Positions 1 through 7,584 of a stretch of 56,489 nucleotides of DNA are shown here, one piece after another (positions within the stretch are counted from its first letter, which is position 1; every line of letters starts with the position of its first letter). Source of the stretch: UBA7803 sp041686955 (GTDB lineage: Bacteria; Pseudomonadota; Gammaproteobacteria; Pseudomonadales; Azotimanducaceae); NCBI GenBank assembly GCA_041686955.1, contig JAWLCV010000022.1:1-56489 (forward strand), read 5' to 3'. The translations under genes were made by a program, and so were the position numbers. Under the pieces are notes generated by a model. The model was not told the origin of the DNA. It worked only from the letters and a program-made list of their open reading frames with translations, and ran no database searches.

Positions 1-967
1 GAGGCCGGCAAACGGCGAGGAGGCCGCGATCCGTCTCGTTCACATCACCGACCCTCACCTGACCAGCCTCCGCGGGCTGCCGTTGTGGCCCATGCGGGGC
101 AAGCGCTGGTCCGGATATCTGTCCTGGCAGCGCCGGCGCCGTCACGTCCACCGCGCCGACGTGCTCGACGCGCTGCTGGCCAGCGTCCGGGGGGAGCACG
201 CGGACCAGATCCTGTTGACGGGCGACCTCGTGCACCTGGGGCTGCCCCAGGAGATCGAAGCGGCGGCGGCGTGGCTCGAGGCGCTGGGGCCGCCGGAAAA
301 GGTCATGCTGGTGCCGGGCAATCACGACCTCTACGCCGTGGACTCCAGCCCGGCGCTGCTCGCTCATTGGGCCGGCTACCTGCCCGAGGACATGGTTCGG
401 AACGCGGCGGCCATGGCGACGGGTGGCGGATTCCCCGTGGTGCGGCAACGCGCTGCGGGGCCCGACTCCGTCGCCCTGATCGGCGTGTCCAGCGCCCAGC
501 CGTCACCCCTGTTCATGGCCAGCGGACGCCTGGGGGCGGCTCAGCTCGACCGCCTGGAAGCGACGCTCGCGGGAGTGAGCGGCTTCCGCTGTCTTTTGAT
601 TCATCACCCGCCGCTGCCCGGCATGACGAGCTGGCGCAAGGGGCTCCGGGATGCGGCGGGTCTGGCCGCCCTGCTCGGCCGGCAGCCGGTGGACCTGGCG
701 CTGCACGGACACGTGCATCACAACGTCGCCGCCACGGGGCCGCGGCAGGTCCGGGTGTTCGGCACCGCGTCGGCCTCCAGCGCCGCGGCGCATGCGCCGG
801 CGGCCTACCGCTGCTTCGACGTCACGGCCACCGAGGGGGGCTGGCAGGTGGAGATGCGGCTCGTCACCGTGGACGTCACGGGGCGGCGGGTGGAGCGGGA
901 GCAGGAGCGGTGGACCACGCCCCGAAGGGTCAGCGTCGCGGCCAGCGGGCCTTCAGCCAGCCGGTGA
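1..967 (+). CDS. Metallophosphoesterase (calcineurin-like), 5' truncated by window edge
   Basis: The reading frame is open from base 2 with no plausible ATG/GTG before the first metal-binding motif, so the start lies left of the window. All metallophosphoesterase motifs are visible in order: ITDPHL (bases 41-58, Asp and His ligands), TGDLVHLG (about 219-242), PGNHDLY (about 315-335), LIHHPPLPG (about 596-622) and LHGHVHHN (about 700-724). This arrangement is typical of cyclic-nucleotide/DNA phosphodiesterase-like enzymes of the CpdA/Icc class; the substrate cannot be read from sequence. Its 3' end overlaps, tail to tail, the end of the HIT-family gene on the other strand. The C-terminal 40 residues are Arg-rich and lie outside the catalytic core. 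Family assignment is firm, specific function is not. Confidence 0.85.
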   Translation, partial: RPANGEEAAIRLVHITDPHLTSLRGLPLWPMRGKRWSGYLSWQRRRRHVHRADVLDALLASVRGEHADQILLTGDLVHLGLPQEIEAAAAWLEALGPPEKVMLVPGNHDLYAVDSSPALLAHWAGYLPEDMVRNAAAMATGGGFPVVRQRAAGPDSVALIGVSSAQPSPLFMASGRLGAAQLDRLEATLAGVSGFRCLLIHHPPLPGMTSWRKGLRDAAGLAALLGRQPVDLALHGHVHHNVAATGPRQVRVFGTASASSAAAHAPAAYRCFDVTATEGGWQVEMRLVTVDVTGRRVEREQERWTTPRRVSVAASGPSASR

Positions 968-1364
968 TGGCGGCGCGGGTCTCTGCCGTCACCTCGGTGA
1001 AGTCCCCGAGGGCCGGCGGGCCCGGCCAGCCGTGATCCGGAAATTCCATGTCCTGGAACCGGGCGGGCTGGTCGTAGCGGGGAACCACGTGGAAGTGCAC
1101 GTCCGGGTCCACCATCATCAGCATCAGGTAGTTGATCTTGCGGTAGGCTAGCTGATCGGCCAGCACCTCCTCGATGTCACCCACCGCCACGCGCAGCTCG
1201 GCGAAGGCTTCCGCCGAGAGCTCGTGGAACTGGCGGGCCGGCTCCTTGCAGGCGAGCACCAGCGCGCCCAGGGTGACCTGCTGGGGGCGTAGCAGCACCA
1301 CCCAGCGGTCGTACTCGTGCACCAGGGTCTCGGGGTAGCCGAACTTGCGGATGGTGTCGTTCAT
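930..1364 (-). CDS. HIT-family (histidine triad) hydrolase/transferase
   Basis: A 144-residue protein starting MNDTIRKFGY. The ATG at 1364 is 17 nt after the stop of the upstream nucleotidyltransferase; a longer open frame into that gene is not needed. The HIT motif appears as DVHFHVVPR. Compared with the usual H-x-H-x-H-x-x the first histidine is replaced by Asp, while the central catalytic His and the third His are kept. HIT proteins cleave or transfer nucleotides from dinucleoside polyphosphates or nucleotide sugars. Position directly after a nucleotidyltransferase suggests it acts on the same nucleotide-activated metabolite. It is the last gene of the eight-gene minus-strand operon and overlaps the metallophosphoesterase end by 38 nt. 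Confidence 0.8.
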   Translation of the reverse strand: MNDTIRKFGYPETLVHEYDRWVVLLRPQQVTLGALVLACKEPARQFHELSAEAFAELRVAVGDIEEVLADQLAYRKINYLMLMMVDPDVHFHVVPRYDQPARFQDMEFPDHGWPGPPALGDFTEVTAETRAAITGWLKARWPRR

Positions 1365-1381
1365 GTCGGCGTCCACCGGGA

Positions 1382-2140
1382 TCAGGAGGCCGCCTGACGC
1401 GAGGCTTCGATACCCGCGGGGTACCATCCGGCGACCACGGTCTGGGCGTGGGCCAGGTCCTCGGCTTCGTCCACCTCGCACCAGGACAGGCCGTGGATGT
1501 CGCACACGTCCACCCGGTGGGTCTGGGCCAGTTCGTCGATGGCGGAGAGGTACCAGCGCTTGACCCCTTCACCGTAGCGCATGAGGTGGGCCACCGTGTC
1601 ACGGAACAGCGCCGGGCCTTCGCCGCGGAACACCATCATGCCGATGGACTCGCCGTTGACGCCGTCGGTCAGGGTCTTGCCCACCCGGCGCAGCCGGTTG
1701 CCCTCCACCACCACCTTCATGTCGTCCGCGTCGTAGCTGCCCTTGCGGTCGATGGTGAGGGTGACCGGGGCGTCCGCCGGGCTCGCCAGCAGGCGTTGGA
1801 GAATGGCCGCCTCGAACAGGGTGTCGCCGTTGATGATCACGAACGGCTCGTGCATCTCCGGGTGAGCCACCCAGCAGGTGCCGAGGTTGTCCGAGAGCGC
1901 GTAGAAGGGGTTGTAGAGGGTGCGCACCGGCACGGCCGTGCTGCGCGCCGCGATCTCGTCCACCCGATCGGCGCCGAACCCCGTCACCACCACGACCTCG
2001 TCCACGGCGCACTGACCGATTTCGTTGAGCTGCCATTCCAGCAGGGCTCGCTCGCCCACGGGCAGCGTGCACTTGGGCGTCGTCTCCGTGAGCGGGAGCA
2101 GACGCCGGCCCTGGCCGGCGCTGAGAATGATGGCCTTCAT
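1382..2140 (-). CDS. Sugar-phosphate/phosphocholine-type nucleotidyltransferase
   Basis: A 252-residue NTP transferase starting MKAIILSAGQGRRLLPLT. The N-terminal LSAGQGRRL is the nucleotide-binding loop and TPKCTLPVG follows, as in glucose-1-phosphate and phosphocholine nucleotidyltransferases (LicC-like). VIINGDTLF holds the metal-binding Asp region and CEVDEAEDL near the C-terminus the second acidic site. The ATG at 2140 sits on the conserved N-terminus; an open frame continues upstream into the GMC gene but is a shadow of it. It would transfer CMP or another nucleotide to a phosphorylated alcohol or sugar. It lies 83 nt after the GMC oxidoreductase, the largest spacing in the operon. Substrate unknown. 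Confidence 0.85.
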   Translation of the reverse strand: MKAIILSAGQGRRLLPLTETTPKCTLPVGERALLEWQLNEIGQCAVDEVVVVTGFGADRVDEIAARSTAVPVRTLYNPFYALSDNLGTCWVAHPEMHEPFVIINGDTLFEAAILQRLLASPADAPVTLTIDRKGSYDADDMKVVVEGNRLRRVGKTLTDGVNGESIGMMVFRGEGPALFRDTVAHLMRYGEGVKRWYLSAIDELAQTHRVDVCDIHGLSWCEVDEAEDLAHAQTVVAGWYPAGIEASRQAAS

Positions 2141-2223
2141 GGTGTCGGAGTTCCTCGAGGGTGGGTTGCCAAAGCGCGCTAACCTACCACGGCTCGGCCG
2201 CCGGCAAAACCCGCTGCCCGGGC

Positions 2224-3837
2224 TCAGGCGCAGCGTTTGAGACGCCGGTCCAGAGCCTCTGCCAGGCGGTAGCTGAGCGCCAGAATGGTCAGGGTGGGGT
2301 TCGCCCAGCCGCCGGTGGGGAAGACCGAGCTCCCTGCCACGTAGAGGTTGTGGTAGCCGTGCACTCGGCAGTGCTCGTCCACTACGCCGTCCCGGGGCTC
2401 CCGGCTCATCCGGGTGGTGCCCATGTGGTGGTAGCCGGCGATGGGGTGCTTGCCGACGGTGGGGTCCACGGGCCACTCCTGCCCCGGCTCGTCGAGCCAG
2501 GCCGCCCGCTCCACGGCACCGTGGCCGAGCCGCTTCAGCTCCCGGTCCAGGGCGTCCACCAGATGGGCCACCGTGGCCTTGTCCTGGGCGCTGAGGCGCC
2601 AGTCCAGCACCGCCCTCGGCAGGCCGAGCGCGTCCCGGTCCCGGCTCAAAGTCACCCGGCTCGCAGGGTTGGGAGCCTGCTCCCCCCGCACCATGACGAA
2701 CAGCCGCCGGCTGCCGGTGCGGCTGCGCAGCCGCTCCAGGGCCGGCTTGATGGTCCCCTGCAGGGAACCGCGCACGCTGCGGTAGGTGTGCCACAGGCGC
2801 CGGCGGGTGCGGTCGGGGGGCAGCCGGTGCTTGAGGCTGCGATAGATGCGGTCGTTCAACAGCAGTCCCCGCTCCGGGTCCCGCTGCAGCTTGAACGTGA
2901 GCGCGGAGTTGAGCATGCCGGCCCGGGCCTGCAGCGTGGGAGAGGCCACCAGGGTGGGCGCCACCGGTGGCTGGCCGTCGCCGGGACGGCGCTTGCGGAA
3001 GGCGTTCCACAGCGGGAACGGGTCCCGGGTCAGCACGTGGCCGCCGCGCCCGTGCTGGTGCTCCATGAAGAAGCGGCCAACGAGATCGTGGCGATTGCCG
3101 ATACCGTGGGCCTCCACGTCGTTGGCCGCCAGCAACAGCCGCGGGTTCTCGATGCCGCCGCAGGCCAGCACGAAACAGCGGGCGCGGATGTCCAGGGTCC
3201 GCCCTTCCAGCGTGCTGACCCGCACGTGATCGAGTGCGCTGGCGTGGGGGTTGGCCTGCAGGTGCACCACGTTGGCGTGGGTGAGCACCTGGACCTGTGG
3301 GTCGGCGAACAGATCGGCGCAGCGCGCCGGGCTGAAGCGCTCCTTGACCCGATCGAAGCGCCAGAAACGGGTGATCAGGTCGTCCGGGCACAGGTCCGGG
3401 GGCGCGTCGGGCAGCCGGCGCCACAGCCGGTGGTCGTAGACGTACTCGCCGAGCTCGAGGTCGCGGTGGGCCGCCTGGTAGTAGGGCAGCAGCGCCTGGT
3501 GGCCGAAGGGCCAGCCGCTGTAGGGGACCCACGGACGGTGCTCGAAGTCGATGGGGTCCAGCGGCACGCAGCGGCCGCCCCAGATGTTGGTGGTGCCCCC
3601 GAAGAAGCGCAGGCGCGCATCCACCAGGTCATAGTAGGGATTGCCCACGTTCTCCCCGTGGTAGAGGCTCTGGGTGCCCGGGTCGTAGTCCAGTCCCCCC
3701 GCCTCCACCAGGCAGACCCGATAGCCCAGGCGCCTGAGCGCCCGGGTCAGGCTGATGCCGGCGGCACCGGCCCCCATGACGCACACGTCGCTGGCCGGTG
3801 AGAATCCATCATCGGCCCGGCGAAGATCGATCAGCAT
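2224..3837 (-). CDS. GMC-family FAD-dependent oxidoreductase
   Basis: A 537-residue flavoenzyme. The dinucleotide-binding glycine motif VMGAGAAGISLTRAL is at about residues 20-34, followed by LVEAGG. The GMC signature region FGGTTNIWGGR is at about 79-89 and the C-terminal domain carries HHMGTTRMS and VAGSSVFPTGGWANPTLTILAL, holding the conserved catalytic His/Asn region. The GGTTN..WGG pattern resembles cholesterol-oxidase/sugar-oxidase-like bacterial GMC proteins rather than choline dehydrogenase. It oxidises an alcohol on an unknown substrate. It starts 3 nt after the stop of the AspH-like gene, so the two are almost certainly co-translated. No signal peptide is apparent, so it is predicted cytoplasmic. 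Confidence 0.85.
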   Translation of the reverse strand: MLIDLRRADDGFSPASDVCVMGAGAAGISLTRALRRLGYRVCLVEAGGLDYDPGTQSLYHGENVGNPYYDLVDARLRFFGGTTNIWGGRCVPLDPIDFEHRPWVPYSGWPFGHQALLPYYQAAHRDLELGEYVYDHRLWRRLPDAPPDLCPDDLITRFWRFDRVKERFSPARCADLFADPQVQVLTHANVVHLQANPHASALDHVRVSTLEGRTLDIRARCFVLACGGIENPRLLLAANDVEAHGIGNRHDLVGRFFMEHQHGRGGHVLTRDPFPLWNAFRKRRPGDGQPPVAPTLVASPTLQARAGMLNSALTFKLQRDPERGLLLNDRIYRSLKHRLPPDRTRRRLWHTYRSVRGSLQGTIKPALERLRSRTGSRRLFVMVRGEQAPNPASRVTLSRDRDALGLPRAVLDWRLSAQDKATVAHLVDALDRELKRLGHGAVERAAWLDEPGQEWPVDPTVGKHPIAGYHHMGTTRMSREPRDGVVDEHCRVHGYHNLYVAGSSVFPTGGWANPTLTILALSYRLAEALDRRLKRCA

Positions 3838-3840
3838 GGC

Positions 3841-4641
3841 TCAACCCCCGGGTTCGTCGCGCTGGCGCACGGAGGCGTTCCAGCTCGCCAGGTTCGCGAG
3901 GGGGTCCTTGACGTAGGCGCTGGCGCGGATGGCGGCCACCAGAAGACGGTTCAGCAGCCGCCCCGGCAGGTCCATGGGGCGGTCGAAATCCAGAAACAGC
4001 ACCACCCGAACCTCGTCTGTGTCGTTCTTCACCTCGTGCTCGTAGGTGTCGTCGAACACCAGGCACCTGCCCTCTTCCCAGTGGCAGATGCGGTCGTCCA
4101 CCCGCAGCCAGCAGCGCTCGCTTTCGCGGGGAACGATGAGGGGTAGATGACAGCGGATCACCGCCCGCGTCGGGCCGCGATGGGGCGGGATGTGGTAATG
4201 AGGCGCGAGGATCGAGAACCACGCGTTCTGCAGCCCCGGCAGCCGGTCCAGCAAGGCGGCGGTGAATGGACACGCCGCGCAGTTCTCGTCCACCCGGTGG
4301 CCGTACACGTAGAAGGCGTAGGTCTTCCAGTTGTCGCCCTTGGAGATGCGCTGCTGGTCCGGGGAGAGCTGATGGAATGCCGGGATGTCCTCCGGGCGCG
4401 TCAGCACCGCTTCCAGCTCGCGGCGGACCTGTTGCCAATCCCGCTCCAGATCTCCCACCCAGGGAAACTCGTCGTTGTCGAGCACGGGCCCGGTGCCCAC
4501 CCGGGAATGCCGCGCCTGGAACTCACCCACCTTGCGAAGCGCGTGCTTGCCCGAGCGGATGACGAGCCGGCGCAGGCGGCTCTGCGGACGCCCCTGTCCG
4601 GCACCGGGATCGGCGGTGGAACTGCTGGGACCTGGATTCAT
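3841..4641 (-). CDS. Aspartyl/asparaginyl beta-hydroxylase family (AspH/LpxO-type) dioxygenase
   Basis: A 266-residue protein with the AspH-type double-stranded beta-helix. HYHIPPHRGPTR (about residues 150-161), FDDTYEHEVKN (about 202-212) and the following VRVVLFLDF supply the histidine iron ligands and the 2-oxoglutarate-binding Arg region. The N-terminal 60 residues are basic. The family hydroxylates Asp/Asn side chains or, in LpxO, the secondary acyl chain of lipid A. Next to a lipid kinase and an MsbA-like exporter, a lipid acyl chain is the more likely substrate here; this is inference. Its ATG overlaps the stop of the upstream lipid kinase by 4 nt (ATGA), indicating translational coupling. 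Confidence 0.82.
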   Translation of the reverse strand: MNPGPSSSTADPGAGQGRPQSRLRRLVIRSGKHALRKVGEFQARHSRVGTGPVLDNDEFPWVGDLERDWQQVRRELEAVLTRPEDIPAFHQLSPDQQRISKGDNWKTYAFYVYGHRVDENCAACPFTAALLDRLPGLQNAWFSILAPHYHIPPHRGPTRAVIRCHLPLIVPRESERCWLRVDDRICHWEEGRCLVFDDTYEHEVKNDTDEVRVVLFLDFDRPMDLPGRLLNRLLVAAIRASAYVKDPLANLASWNASVRQRDEPGG

Positions 4642-5594
4642 AACGAAACGAACCTGACTGGCTGACTCGCGAAAACCGCCATCGTATCACCAGCGCTCGG
4701 AAATAGTTCGCCGTCCAGGGTGTAGCTGCCGTGGAACTGCAGGGTCAGGGTATCGAGCCGCTCGCTGTAGTAGCCATGCTCCGGGGACATGTGGGCTCCG
4801 GGCCGGCCCCGCAGGAGCTGCGGCATGGAGGCCAGAAACCGGCGCGATTCGCTCTCCACCAGGGTGGCTTTGAGCGCGCCCGGGCCGCTGCCCCAGTAGG
4901 GGCGGATGCCCAGGAACAGCCGGTCCAGGGTGGTGGCCAGCAGCAGGCGGACGTTCACTCGCCGGCAGCCGCCGGTCAGGAGAGCCGGAGCATCCACGGT
5001 CACCGGCAACGGGTCCGAGAACGGCGGCTGGCGGCGAACGATGCCCAGGAGCGCCCGGGCCAGCGCCACGCCGGCGCCCAGCTCGTGGCGGCCACCCGCC
5101 GGCCGGACCCGCGCGTGGAAGTACTCGATGCCCTGAACGATGGTGCCCATGCCGAAGAACAGCCCGCACCGAAGGGTTTCACCCGCCGACGGCCGCACCT
5201 GCACCACGGGCCGGGCGATGGGATCGGCCGCGGCGCTGCCCGCGGTCACCGCACGCAGGGTCTGCAGGCAGTCGGCAAAACCGCGGTGGCGGTTCAGGTC
5301 GAAGGCGGTCATGTTGGTGGTGCCGCCGGGAAGGCAGGCGACCCGCGGCAGGCGCTCGGCCGGGCAGCCGGCGAGCAACGCCGTCAGTGCCCGCTGCACG
5401 CTGCCGTCGCCGCCGTTGATCACCAGCAGATCGTCCGGTTGCCAGCGGTCGTGGCCCAGCAGGGTCCCGAGCTGCGCCGGCCGATCGACCACCTGATGGC
5501 GGAGGTCCGCCCGGTCCGGCAAGGCCTCACGGAGGGCGGGCAGACGGCGGCGTGCCCGAGCCGCCCCGGGATTGCTCAGCACCAGGACGTTCAC
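4638..5594 (-). CDS. Diacylglycerol kinase catalytic-domain (YegS/LCB5-type) lipid kinase
   Basis: A 318-residue protein with GTG start. The N-terminal VLVLSNPGAARARR is the first DAGK motif, VINGGDGSVQRALTAL (about residues 58-73) is the GGDG nucleotide-binding motif and LPGGTTNMTAFDL (about 88-100) matches the PGGT(T/G)N motif. The C-terminal half fits the beta-sandwich of YegS/DgkB-like enzymes, ending in LDGELF. It should phosphorylate a lipid hydroxyl. Start and stop both overlap neighbouring genes by 4 nt (GTGA with the second nucleotidyltransferase, ATGA with the AspH-like gene), so it is embedded in a translationally coupled chain. Substrate may be diacylglycerol, an alkylglycerol or another long-chain alcohol. 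Confidence 0.85.
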   Translation of the reverse strand: MNVLVLSNPGAARARRRLPALREALPDRADLRHQVVDRPAQLGTLLGHDRWQPDDLLVINGGDGSVQRALTALLAGCPAERLPRVACLPGGTTNMTAFDLNRHRGFADCLQTLRAVTAGSAAADPIARPVVQVRPSAGETLRCGLFFGMGTIVQGIEYFHARVRPAGGRHELGAGVALARALLGIVRRQPPFSDPLPVTVDAPALLTGGCRRVNVRLLLATTLDRLFLGIRPYWGSGPGALKATLVESESRRFLASMPQLLRGRPGAHMSPEHGYYSERLDTLTLQFHGSYTLDGELFPSAGDTMAVFASQPVRFVSL

Positions 5595-6418
5595 CCGCCG
5601 CCGCCCGCTCCTTCCCGAACATCGGCTGCGAGCAACCTGTCCGCCAGCTCCCAGTCGGCCCGGGAGTCCACGTCCACGGCTGCGCGCGGGTCCTCGACGG
5701 CCACCCAGCCGATGCGGCAGCCGGCCCGTTGCGACAGAGCTTCGAGGGCCGCGCTGGCGGTGAGGCGCCCGGTGGTGAACCGGAGGAGAAACCCGGCGCC
5801 GAGGCGGCGGGCGATCTTCACCGGGTGCTTGCGGTCCGCTTCCACGGACGACCAGAACTCGAGGGCCCGGCCGCTCTCCGGGGTCAAGAGGGCGAACAGG
5901 TTGCTGCCGCAGAACGCGCCGTCCGCGAAGGTCAGCAGCGTCCGCCGGGTGTCGGGAAATGCCTCCACCACCCGGCTGTGGGGCACCAGTCCCACCACCA
6001 GGTCCAGGCCACCCGCTTCGCCGGCCTGCCAGGCGGCGTCGCAGAAGGCATCTACGGTGGCGGAGCGCAGCAGTCCGTGATCGCCGCTGGTGAGCAGCAG
6101 CGGGAAGGGCTCACCCGAAGCGAGGGCCGCCCGGGCGCTGGCGGATGGACCGTCCGCGGCCGGTTGCCACTGATATCCGAGGTCCGCGAGCAAGGCCGTG
6201 AGATCCGGGTGAGCCTCCATCACCGCCCGGTCCGGTCCGCAGGTGACGCCGCCCGCCACCCGCGCCGCCGCGCCCAGTGCGCCGAGGACCCGGGCCAGGC
6301 AGGGCTGGCCCGCCAGCGGTGCCAGCACTCCGGCGGGCAGGCCCAGTTCCCGGGCCAACGCGCCGCCGCCGGGGCGTTCTCCGGCCAGTACCACCGCGCG
6401 GAACCGGGGCGTGGTCAC
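5591..6418 (-). CDS. MobA-like NTP transferase domain protein
   Basis: A 275-residue protein starting with GTG at 6418 (VTTPRFRAVVLAGERPGG). AVVLAGERPGG is the nucleotide-binding loop, LAPLAGQPCLARVL corresponds to the PL.G.P...R segment, LLLTSGDHGLL (about residues 103-113) is the metal/nucleotide-binding strand, and GSNLFAL plus DVDSRADWELA lie at the sites expected in MobA/IspD-type enzymes. The longer open frame upstream is out of register with the real GNAT-like gene. It shares 4-nt overlaps with both neighbours. A second, divergent nucleotidyltransferase in the same operon suggests either two activation steps or two different nucleotide-linked head groups. Substrate unknown. Confidence 0.75.
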   Translation of the reverse strand: MTTPRFRAVVLAGERPGGGALARELGLPAGVLAPLAGQPCLARVLGALGAAARVAGGVTCGPDRAVMEAHPDLTALLADLGYQWQPAADGPSASARAALASGEPFPLLLTSGDHGLLRSATVDAFCDAAWQAGEAGGLDLVVGLVPHSRVVEAFPDTRRTLLTFADGAFCGSNLFALLTPESGRALEFWSSVEADRKHPVKIARRLGAGFLLRFTTGRLTASAALEALSQRAGCRIGWVAVEDPRAAVDVDSRADWELADRLLAADVREGAGGGG

Positions 6419-7581
6419 GAAAGCGTTTTCTCGAACATGCGGTAGCGCTTGCTCACGGTGCCGCCAATGTCCTCGATGATGTTGCGCATGCCGCGGTTGT
6501 CGTCGAGGATCCAGGAGAGCTCCACCTCCTCGAAGCCTTCGCGTCGCGCCGGGCCGCGCACCGCGTCGATCACCATGTAGGCGAGCCCCGGACCGAACCG
6601 GGTATGGTGGAACGCCCGGCGCACGCCCATGAGGGGCACGCGGCCGGTGTGCGGATAGCGGACCTTGAGCCGCCACAGGAGCTTGGCCCAGCCGAACGGC
6701 AACAGCCGGCCGCCCAGATCGGCGATGGCCTCGTTGAGGTTGGGGAGCAGCACGATGAACGCCGCCGGCTCGCCGTCCACCTCGGCGATGTAGATGAAGT
6801 CGTCGGGGATGATCAGCATCATCTCCCGGCCCACAACCCTGAACTCCTCCCGGGTGAACGGCACGAAGCCCCAGTTCTCGGACCAGGCGTCGTTGAAGAT
6901 GTCCCGGAGAATCTCCAGGTCCTCGTCCACGTGCTTGCGCCGGACCGGCCGCATGGTCACCCGCGGCGCCAGGCGTTTCAGCAGGGCGGCCATCACCGGC
7001 GTATTCTCGAACGCCGGGTCCATGACGTAGGCCAGCAGGTCCTGGACGCCGCGGTAGCCGGCGGCTTCGAGAGCGGGACCGTAGTAGGGCCGGCCGTGGG
7101 GCATCATGAAGTAGGGCGGTGTGTCGAACCCCTCCACCAGTATCCCCAGCTCCTGGTTGATGCCCAGGTTGAAGGGACCCACGCAGCGTGCCGCGCCGCG
7201 CTCGGTGAGCCAGCCCTCGGCAGCGGCCAGCAGCGCCGAGAACACCGCCGGCTCGTCCGGGGCTTCAATCATGCCGAAGTAGCCGGCCCGTTCGCCGTGA
7301 CGTTCCTCGTGCAGGCGATCGATCTGCGCGGTGATGCGCCCCACGGGATCGGCGCCGCGGTAAGCCACCCAGCCCTGCCAGCTGGCGTGGGCGAAAAAGG
7401 GGTGCTTGGGTGAAAGGGCCTGCCGGCGTTCGAAGTCGAGCGGCGGCACCCAGCAGGGGTCGTCCCGGTAGAGGGCGAAGGGCACCCGCAGGAAGTCGTC
7501 GAGCTCACGCCGGCCCGTCAGCGGCCGAATCTCGAGCTCGGCCGTGGCGGCGCTGGCCGCCCCGTTCAGAGTGTCATCCAA
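6415..7581 (-). CDS. GNAT-superfamily-like protein of unknown function
   Basis: A 388-residue protein starting MDDTLNGAASAA. It contains FLRVPFALYRDDPCWVPPL near the N-terminus, GRITAQIDRLH, GPFNLGINQELGILVEG and YIAEVDGEPAAFIVLLPNLNE. This pattern recurs in bacterial proteins annotated as GNAT family or hypothetical that sit near lipid-biosynthesis genes. The C-terminal EVELSWILDDNRGMRNIIEDIGG resembles the acetyl-CoA-binding end of GNAT folds (N.....E..G). It lies 3 nt after the ABC exporter gene and overlaps the next gene by 4 nt. A fatty-acyl or aminoacyl transfer to the operon's product is plausible, but no donor or acceptor can be read from sequence. Confidence 0.65.
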   Translation of the reverse strand: MDDTLNGAASAATAELEIRPLTGRRELDDFLRVPFALYRDDPCWVPPLDFERRQALSPKHPFFAHASWQGWVAYRGADPVGRITAQIDRLHEERHGERAGYFGMIEAPDEPAVFSALLAAAEGWLTERGAARCVGPFNLGINQELGILVEGFDTPPYFMMPHGRPYYGPALEAAGYRGVQDLLAYVMDPAFENTPVMAALLKRLAPRVTMRPVRRKHVDEDLEILRDIFNDAWSENWGFVPFTREEFRVVGREMMLIIPDDFIYIAEVDGEPAAFIVLLPNLNEAIADLGGRLLPFGWAKLLWRLKVRYPHTGRVPLMGVRRAFHHTRFGPGLAYMVIDAVRGPARREGFEEVELSWILDDNRGMRNIIEDIGGTVSKRYRMFEKTLS

Positions 7582-7584
7582 CGC

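Noticed and set aside
1382..3532. 716-residue open frame covering the nucleotidyltransferase and part of the GMC gene
   Set aside because: Only the last 252 residues resemble a protein family; the N-terminal part is a low-complexity Arg/Pro/Ala shadow of the GMC gene.
2161..3801. Long plus-strand open frame opposite the GMC oxidoreductase
   Set aside because: Composition (His/Val/Gly/Arg-rich without hydrophobic pattern) is typical of antisense frames in GC-rich DNA; the minus strand encodes an intact GMC enzyme.
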